Assembly (NCBI GenBank): GCA_001874155.1
Contig: MPDB01000002.1
Span: forward strand, 62,001 to 126,000
DNA length: 64,000 bases
Reading direction: 5' to 3'
Source: Vibrio sp. MedPE-SWchi
Lineage (GTDB): Bacteria; Pseudomonadota; Gammaproteobacteria; Enterobacterales; Vibrionaceae
In this document: one piece after another, positions 58,704 through 64,000 of the stretch
How positions within the stretch are numbered: position 1 is the stretch's first letter
Layout: every line of letters starts with the position of its first letter
Program-made: the position numbers and the translations under genes
Notes under the pieces: generated by a model
Databases searched by the model: none
What the model was told of the DNA's origin: nothing
What the model saw: the letters and a program-made list of their open reading frames with translations, nothing else

Positions 58704-59918
58704 ATGAATGGCGGACAAATAGGTAACGTAGATTTAGTTAAACAACTAAATAGCGCAGCAGTATATCGACTGATCGATCAGAAAGGCCCTATTTCCAGAA
58801 TACAGGTCGCTGACGTCAGCCAATTGGCACCCGCGAGTGTTACCAAAATCACCCGTCAATTGCTGGAGCGCGGCTTAATCAAAGAAGTCGCGCAGCAAGC
58901 TTCTACAGGTGGCCGTAGAGCAATCTCTTTAACAACAGAAGTGGAGCCTTTCCACTCTGTTGCAGTAAGACTAGGGCGAGACTACGTTCAATTCAGTCTG
59001 TATAACCTAGGTGGCCATGAGCTTGTTTCTGAGCACCACGAACTTCACTACACGAACCAAACAGAGCTAACCAATGGGCTCATTACTCACTTGAGCCAGT
59101 TCATAGAACGTAATCGTTCGATGACTAACCAACTTATTGCCATCGGTATCGCGCTTCCTGGTCTAGTTGATCCTGAAAAAGGCATCGTTGAGTACATGCC
59201 TAATACCGATATTGATAATCTTCCACTAGGCAGCATCATCAAAGACAAATTTAATGTTGAATGCTTCGTAGGAAATGATGTCCGTGGTATTGCACTAGCA
59301 GAACATTACTTTGGCGCATCAAAGGATTGCCAAGATTCGATATTAGTGAGCGTCCACCGTGGTACAGGGGCAGGTATCATTGTGAATGGTCAAGTCTTCC
59401 TTGGTTACAATCGTAATGTCGGGGAAATTGGACACATCCAGATTGACCCATTGGGGGAGCAGTGCCAATGCGGTAACTTTGGCTGCTTAGAAACGGTTGC
59501 GGCTAACCCTGCGATCGTTGAGCGAGTAAACAAACTCATTGCTCAAGGTTACGAGTCTAGCTTAACGAAAGTCGAGGATATGACCATACAAGATGTGTGT
59601 GAGCACGCGAATCGTGGTGATGAACTTGCTATACAAAGCCTTGTTCGCGTCGGAAATCAACTCGGTAAAGCTATTGCCATCACAATCAACTTGTTCAACC
59701 CACAGAAGGTCATTATTGCCGGTGAAATTACTGCATGTGATGACATCCTTTTCCCAGCGATACGCCGTAATGTTGAAAACCAATCATTAACTACATTCCA
59801 TAAGTCTCTGCCTATCGTGGCCTCTATGGTTGACGATCAACCGACCATCGGCGCTTTTGCGATGATCAAGCGTTCTATGCTCAATGGGGTCTTGTTACAA
59901 AAACTCTTAGAAGATTAA
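58704..59918 (+). CDS. nagC: NagC-type transcriptional regulator (ROK family)
   Basis: NagC, 404 residues, represses the nag genes until it binds GlcNAc-6-phosphate. The N-terminal winged helix-turn-helix (GPISRIQVADVSQLAPASVTKITRQLLERG, seen as SRIQVADVSQLAPASVTKIT, about 31-50) is followed by the ROK kinase-like domain with IALPGLVD (about 149-156), GTGAGIIVNG (about 220-229) and the zinc motif CQCGNFGCLE (about 254-263). It is co-transcribed with nagA (2-bp gap) and ends at a terminator. It probably acts on the divergent region 57087-57564. Confidence 0.95.
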   Translation: MNGGQIGNVDLVKQLNSAAVYRLIDQKGPISRIQVADVSQLAPASVTKITRQLLERGLIKEVAQQASTGGRRAISLTTEVEPFHSVAVRLGRDYVQFSLYNLGGHELVSEHHELHYTNQTELTNGLITHLSQFIERNRSMTNQLIAIGIALPGLVDPEKGIVEYMPNTDIDNLPLGSIIKDKFNVECFVGNDVRGIALAEHYFGASKDCQDSILVSVHRGTGAGIIVNGQVFLGYNRNVGEIGHIQIDPLGEQCQCGNFGCLETVAANPAIVERVNKLIAQGYESSLTKVEDMTIQDVCEHANRGDELAIQSLVRVGNQLGKAIAITINLFNPQKVIIAGEITACDDILFPAIRRNVENQSLTTFHKSLPIVASMVDDQPTIGAFAMIKRSMLNGVLLQKLLED

Positions 59919-59950
59919 ACTAATCTGCAACTAATTGATGTAGAATTCGA

Positions 59951-59975
59951 GGCTGTGATTTTTCACAGCCTTTTT
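59951..59975 (+). terminator. Terminator of nagA-nagC
   Basis: GGCTGTGA pairs with TCACAGCC around TTTT, followed by TTTTT. It sits 32 bp after the nagC stop. Confidence 0.93.
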
Positions 59976-60000
59976 CTTATTTCGGGTAGCTACAAACAAT

Positions 60001-61593
60001 ATGGAAATTATTTTTATTAGTGCGGCGTTCTTCGCTGGATTTATCTCTTTAAGGTTAAACCTCCCTCCCCTCGTCGGTTTTCTTCTTGCTGGTTTTGGGC
60101 TACATGCCTTTGGTTATCAAACCAACGACACGATCATCACCCTAGCTGACCTTGGTGTAACCTTACTGCTGTTCACCATCGGGCTGAAACTTGATGTGAA
60201 GATCTTACTGTCGAAAGAGATATGGGCTGGCGCTACCGTTCATAACCTGCTTTCCACCTTATCGTTCAGTGCTGCGCTATTGCTGTTTAAGTTCTTGGGC
60301 GTTTCAAGTCTAGCTATTGTGCCACTCGAGCAAATCGTGCTACTCGCCTTTGCATTATCTTTCTCCTCAACGGTTTTCGCAGTTAAAACGTTGCAAGAAA
60401 AAGGTGAAATGAATTCAACTTACGGCACGCTCGCAATAGGCATCCTTGTCATGCAGGATATCTTTGCCGTTATATTTTTAACGGTAACAAGTGGAAAAAT
60501 ACCAGAGTGGTACGCCATTGCTCTTTTTGCTCTCCCACTACTGAGACCGCTGTTTTATAAGCTCCTCGACAAAGTCGGTCACGGAGAAATGCTAGTACTT
60601 TGTGGTATCTTCTTTTGTTTGGTGATTGGCGCCGGGTTGTTTGAACTGGTCGGTGTGAAACCTGACTTGGGAGCACTACTCATTGGTATGCTTCTCGCCG
60701 GACATAAGAAAGCCTCAGAACTGTCTAAATCCCTTTTCAATATTAAAGAACTTCTTCTTGTTTGCTTCTTCTTGAACATTGGTCTTTCTGGGCAACCAAC
60801 GCTCTCAGCCATTGGCCTGTCATTGTTATTTATGCTGATTCTGCCAATCAACGGGGCGCTCTACTTCTTAATTTTAAACAAGTACAAGTTCAGAGTTCGA
60901 ACCTCACTTCTGACTTCATTATCACTCTTAAACTTTAGTGAATTTGGCTTAATTGTTGGCGGGCTTGCTTACAGTAGAGGGTGGATATCAAGTGACATTC
61001 TGGTCGCATTAGCGCTCACCGTCTCACTATCCTTTATCATTGCAGCCCCAATAAACCGTAAAGGGCATGAGTTATATCAGCGTTCTGGCCGTTGGTTAAA
61101 AGAACATGCCGCGGAAAAGCTGAATACGAGAGATCAGTTGATTAATCCAGGTGACGCTCAGATCTTGATCCTTGGTATGGGAAGAATTGGTTCTGGTGCC
61201 TATGATGAACTCATTAACCGATACGGAAAAATAAGCTTAGGTGTTGAAGTTAAGGAAGAATCGGCTTTAGAACATCGTAATGAGGGCAGAAATGTCATCG
61301 CAGGTGATGCAACAGACCCAGATTTTTGGGAGCGTATTTTGGATACTGCGAACGTAAAACTCGTTTTACTCGCCATGCCACATCACCACGGAAATCAAAC
61401 CGCTTTGCAACAACTTCAAGCGCGTAACTTCCAAGGTCAGATTGCAGCAATTGCAGAGTACTCAGATCAGCTGGATGTATTAGTTGAGCATGGTGTTGAC
61501 GCTGCATTTAACATTTACAACGAGGCAGGAAGTGGATTTGCCCGACATGTTTGCGAGCAGCTAGAGCCGAAATTTTCGCCAATAGATAAATAA
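60001..61593 (+). CDS. CPA2-family cation:proton antiporter with RCK domain
   Basis: This 530-residue membrane protein has an N-terminal Na+/H+-exchanger domain of about 12 helices (residues 1-350) and a C-terminal RCK/TrkA-N nucleotide-binding domain (about 375-515) with the Rossmann loop ILILGMGRIGSGAYDEL (about 384-400). This is the KefB/KefC/YbaL type of layout. No glutathione-gated KefF-type partner gene is adjacent. Specificity (K+ or Na+) cannot be read from the sequence. It is monocistronic, bounded by terminators on both sides. Confidence 0.88.
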   Translation: MEIIFISAAFFAGFISLRLNLPPLVGFLLAGFGLHAFGYQTNDTIITLADLGVTLLLFTIGLKLDVKILLSKEIWAGATVHNLLSTLSFSAALLLFKFLGVSSLAIVPLEQIVLLAFALSFSSTVFAVKTLQEKGEMNSTYGTLAIGILVMQDIFAVIFLTVTSGKIPEWYAIALFALPLLRPLFYKLLDKVGHGEMLVLCGIFFCLVIGAGLFELVGVKPDLGALLIGMLLAGHKKASELSKSLFNIKELLLVCFFLNIGLSGQPTLSAIGLSLLFMLILPINGALYFLILNKYKFRVRTSLLTSLSLLNFSEFGLIVGGLAYSRGWISSDILVALALTVSLSFIIAAPINRKGHELYQRSGRWLKEHAAEKLNTRDQLINPGDAQILILGMGRIGSGAYDELINRYGKISLGVEVKEESALEHRNEGRNVIAGDATDPDFWERILDTANVKLVLLAMPHHHGNQTALQQLQARNFQGQIAAIAEYSDQLDVLVEHGVDAAFNIYNEAGSGFARHVCEQLEPKFSPIDK

Positions 61594-61614
61594 GCCCTCA
61601 CAGGATTTGATCAA

Positions 61615-61643
61615 AAAACGAGATACTTTTGTATCTCGTTTTT
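61615..61643 (+). terminator. Terminator of the antiporter gene
   Basis: AAAACGAGATAC pairs with GTATCTCGTTTT around TTTT, followed by T and TTCG. It lies 22 bp past the stop. Confidence 0.93.
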
Positions 61644-61821
61644 CGTTTAATGCGCGACAAGCAACCAATAATTAGAACTCATCAACCAAAACCTACCATT
61701 AGATAAATAAATTCTAATCGAGAGTGCATTTTTTAATTTTATTTCTCATTTACTGTTGCTTTTCTTAACCAAAATGGCAAATTGCTATTAACAGGTTAAA
61801 CATAATTTAAAAGGAAGTTGT

Positions 61822-63486
61822 ATGTGTTCTATTTTTGGCATATTAGATATTAAAAGTGACGCGAGTGCTTTACGCCCAGTTGCATTAGAAATGTCTAAAA
61901 AATTGCGTCATCGTGGCCCAGACTGGTCTGGTATTTATGCATCAGATAAAGCAATTCTTGCGCATGAGCGTCTTGCTATTGTTGGCCTAAATAGCGGTGC
62001 TCAACCACTTTACAGCCAAGATAAAAAACACATCCTAGCGGTCAATGGTGAGATTTATAACCACAAAGAGATCCGAGCTCGCTACGAAGATAAGTTCGAT
62101 TTCAAAACGGACTCGGACTGTGAAGTCATCCTTGCACTGTATCAAGAGTATGGCTCTGATCTACTTGAAGAGCTTAATGGTATTTTTGCTTTCGTACTGT
62201 ATGACGAAGAAAAAGACGAATACCTAGTTGGACGTGACCATATCGGAATCATCCCTCTTTACCAGGGCTACGATGAGCACGGTAACTACTATGTTGCTTC
62301 TGAAATGAAAGCGCTAGTGCCAGTATGTAAAACAGTAAGTGAGTTCCCTCCTGGTAGCTTCTACAGCTCTTCGGATTCAGAGCCTCAACGCTATTACACT
62401 CGTGATTGGAATGAGTATGCGGCCGTTCAAGGTAACTCAACAAGCAAGGCGGATCTAACAGAAGCGTTAGAGTCTGCTGTTAAACGTCAGCTAATGACAG
62501 ATGTGCCATACGGCGTATTGCTTTCTGGTGGCTTAGATTCTTCAATTACATCAGCCGTAGCAAAACGCTTTGCTGCAATGCGTATCGAAGACGATGGTCA
62601 ATCAGAAGCTTGGTGGCCTCAGCTACACTCATTTGCTGTTGGACTCGAGGGGGCGCCTGACCTCATCGCAGCACGTCAGGTTGCGGACCAAATTGGTACT
62701 GTTCACCATGAAATGACATATACCATCCAAGAAGGTCTCGATGCTATTCGCGATGTGATTTACCACATCGAGACTTATGATGTGACAACCATTCGTGCTT
62801 CAACCCCAATGTACCTGCTTGCTCGCAAAATCAAAGCAATGGGGATTAAAATGGTACTTTCTGGTGAAGGCGCAGATGAGATTTTTGGTGGCTACCTTTA
62901 CTTCCACAAAGCACCGAATGCAAAAGAGTTCCATGAAGAGACCGTTCGTAAATTACTCGCTCTAAACATGTTTGATTGTGCTCGTGCAAACAAATCTCTA
63001 GCGGCATGGGGCGTTGAAGGACGTGTACCTTTCCTAGATAAAGAATTCATTGATGTGGCAATGCGCCTCAACCCTGAAGATAAAATGTGTGGCAACGGTA
63101 AGATGGAAAAACACATCTTACGCGAATGTTTTGAGCACTACCTGCCTGAGTCAATCGCATGGCGTCAAAAGGAGCAGTTCTCAGACGGTGTTGGTTATGA
63201 GTGGATTGATACGCTAAAAGCAACTGCCGATGCGAAGGTTACCGATCAACAAATGGAAACCGCTGCATTCCGCTTCCCTTACAACACACCGCAAACAAAA
63301 GAAGCTTACGCTTACCGTGAGATTTTTGAAGAGCTATTCCCACTAGAGTCAGCTGCAGAGTGTGTACCAGGTGGTCCATCGGTTGCGTGTTCTTCAGCTA
63401 AAGCTATCGAATGGGATGAGTCATTCCAAAACTGTGTAGACCCTTCGGGTCGAGCTGTACAAGCTGTCCACAATGATTCTTACTAA
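61822..63486 (+). CDS. asnB: Asparagine synthase B (glutamine-hydrolysing)
   Basis: AsnB, 554 residues, makes asparagine from aspartate, ATP and glutamine. Cys2 (MCSIFGILD) is the glutaminase nucleophile after Met removal. The N-terminal Ntn domain shows RLAIVGLNSGAQPL and VNGEIYNHKEIR (about 49-82). The synthetase domain has the pyrophosphate loop VLLSGGLDSSI (about 232-242) and SGEGADEIFGGYLYFHKAP (about 346-364). AAGGAAG lies about 5 nt before the ATG. Length equals E. coli AsnB. Confidence 0.98.
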   Translation: MCSIFGILDIKSDASALRPVALEMSKKLRHRGPDWSGIYASDKAILAHERLAIVGLNSGAQPLYSQDKKHILAVNGEIYNHKEIRARYEDKFDFKTDSDCEVILALYQEYGSDLLEELNGIFAFVLYDEEKDEYLVGRDHIGIIPLYQGYDEHGNYYVASEMKALVPVCKTVSEFPPGSFYSSSDSEPQRYYTRDWNEYAAVQGNSTSKADLTEALESAVKRQLMTDVPYGVLLSGGLDSSITSAVAKRFAAMRIEDDGQSEAWWPQLHSFAVGLEGAPDLIAARQVADQIGTVHHEMTYTIQEGLDAIRDVIYHIETYDVTTIRASTPMYLLARKIKAMGIKMVLSGEGADEIFGGYLYFHKAPNAKEFHEETVRKLLALNMFDCARANKSLAAWGVEGRVPFLDKEFIDVAMRLNPEDKMCGNGKMEKHILRECFEHYLPESIAWRQKEQFSDGVGYEWIDTLKATADAKVTDQQMETAAFRFPYNTPQTKEAYAYREIFEELFPLESAAECVPGGPSVACSSAKAIEWDESFQNCVDPSGRAVQAVHNDSY

Positions 63487-63504
63487 TCATTAATAACGCA
63501 TAAT

Positions 63505-63530
63505 AAAAAGGCACCACTGGGTGCCTTTTT
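63505..63530. terminator. Bidirectional terminator between asnB and rfaH
   Basis: AAAAAGGCACC pairs with GGTGCCTTTTT (the perfect arms enclose a 4-nt loop), giving T runs on both strands. Confidence 0.9.
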
Positions 63531-63559
63531 ATTTATATTCAAGACTGAATGACAAGGTT

Positions 63560-64000
63560 TTACTTCAATTCTAGGTCTTTATTATCAATACTAACTGGAA
63601 CAATGTTGCTGAGCATCTTGACCAAAAGTATCGAGCGCAGCTCGCCATCTGACTCTTGATAAATGGCTTCTATACCAGAGAATTGACCACCAATAACATT
63701 TATCGCTTCTCCCTTCTGTGGTAGTTCAACAACTTTAACTTGACTGCCCTCTTTCTCAATATTTTTAAGAGTAAAGATCAGGTCGCCTTGCACTTCTTGT
63801 GGCTGGCTCCCTAAGCGAACAAAGTCAACGACACCACGAGTAGACCTAACGGACGTAAATGAAGGACCAGATTCAAAATCAAAACGTACAAACATATAGG
63901 AAGGAAACAAGGGTTCTTTCTTTATATTCTTCTTGCCACGTGTGATTTTTTCGAACTCTACTTCTGGATAAAAGACCTCAACAGACTGATTCTCTAGGTG
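63560..64000 (-). CDS. rfaH: Transcription antiterminator RfaH (partial, N-terminus outside window)
   Basis: The frame is open from the window edge, so at least 146 codons are present and the true start lies beyond 64000. The N-terminal NGN domain shows ENQSVEVFYPEV, then KKEPLFPSYMFVRFD and VRSTRGVVDFVRLG, typical of RfaH. The C-terminal KOW-like domain has LPQKGEAINVIGGQFSGIEAIYQE, seen as KGEAINVIGGQFSGIEAIY. RfaH is a NusG paralogue that is recruited at ops elements and lets polymerase read long surface-polysaccharide operons while coupling ribosomes. NusG itself is unlikely because of the short PSYMFVRF context and the lack of nearby rplKA genes. Confidence 0.9.
   Translation of the reverse strand, partial: HLENQSVEVFYPEVEFEKITRGKKNIKKEPLFPSYMFVRFDFESGPSFTSVRSTRGVVDFVRLGSQPQEVQGDLIFTLKNIEKEGSQVKVVELPQKGEAINVIGGQFSGIEAIYQESDGELRSILLVKMLSNIVPVSIDNKDLELK

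Noticed and set aside
1..64000. CRISPR arrays, insertion sequences, prophage or toxin-antitoxin genes
   Set aside because: No regularly spaced short repeats, transposase, integrase or paired small antitoxin-like genes were seen; the only tandem repeats are within rsxC.

Overview
The window is ordinary, densely coded core chromosome from a gammaproteobacterium of the Vibrionaceae, almost certainly the genus Vibrio. The markers are a LuxU-LuxO quorum-sensing pair with a Qrr1-type small RNA beside luxO, the sodium-motor protein MotY, an Rnf/Rsx complex with a Vibrio-style long RsxC, and the gene order pgm-seqA-ybfF-fldA-fur shared with enteric bacteria. No transposase, integrase, phage gene, CRISPR array or plasmid function was found, and every recognised gene looks intact except the two cut by the window edges.

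Layout. 1-51 is the tail of an unidentified gene. 148-4450 holds an RND efflux pump and its membrane-fusion protein (minus strand). 4714-5526 is an unrecognised membrane-anchored protein. 5593-11429 holds udp, a Zn/Cd/Pb-type P-ATPase under a MerR-type promoter, a MATE exporter, a two-CBS protein and a small NrtS-like nitrate transporter. 11545-14325 is moaABCDE behind a molybdenum-cofactor riboswitch. 14690-17603 holds a YvcK-like gene, luxU, luxO and the divergent sRNA qrr1. 17613-19643 is uvrB with an SOS box. 20213-20288 is tRNA-Asn. 20527-27416 is rsxABCDGE-nth. 27516-30266 is a P2-type cation ATPase. 31004-35043 holds gloA, a DUF2753-like gene, motY, rnt and a YuiF/NhaC-like transporter.

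35138-46450 is the TCA block: sdhCDAB-sucABCD on the minus strand with gltA divergent from it. The shared upstream region carries a strong ArcA-like site and an unassigned palindrome. 46550-53552 holds a Nif3-like gene, a DUF1853 gene, pgm, seqA, ybfF, a DUF2788 gene, fldA, a DUF4442 gene and fur. 53639-59918 holds glnS and the divergent nagE / nagA-nagC amino-sugar genes with CRP-like and NagC-like sites between them. 60001-64000 holds a CPA2 antiporter, asnB and the start-truncated rfaH.

How the parts work together. Three functional blocks stand out. The first is respiration and central carbon flow: the TCA genes, the Rnf/Rsx electron pump and flavodoxin. The second is quorum sensing: LuxU passes phosphate to LuxO, which drives sigma-54 transcription of qrr1. 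The third is nitrate and molybdenum metabolism: Moco synthesis genes beside nrtS. The most useful items for a second look are qrr1 with a variant base in its pairing core, the 168-bp tandem repeats in rsxC, a hairpin containing a perfect DnaA box upstream of tRNA-Asn, the orphan MerR-type operator before the heavy-metal ATPase, and the unassigned protein at 4714-5526. I did not find evidence for a wholly new multigene system.
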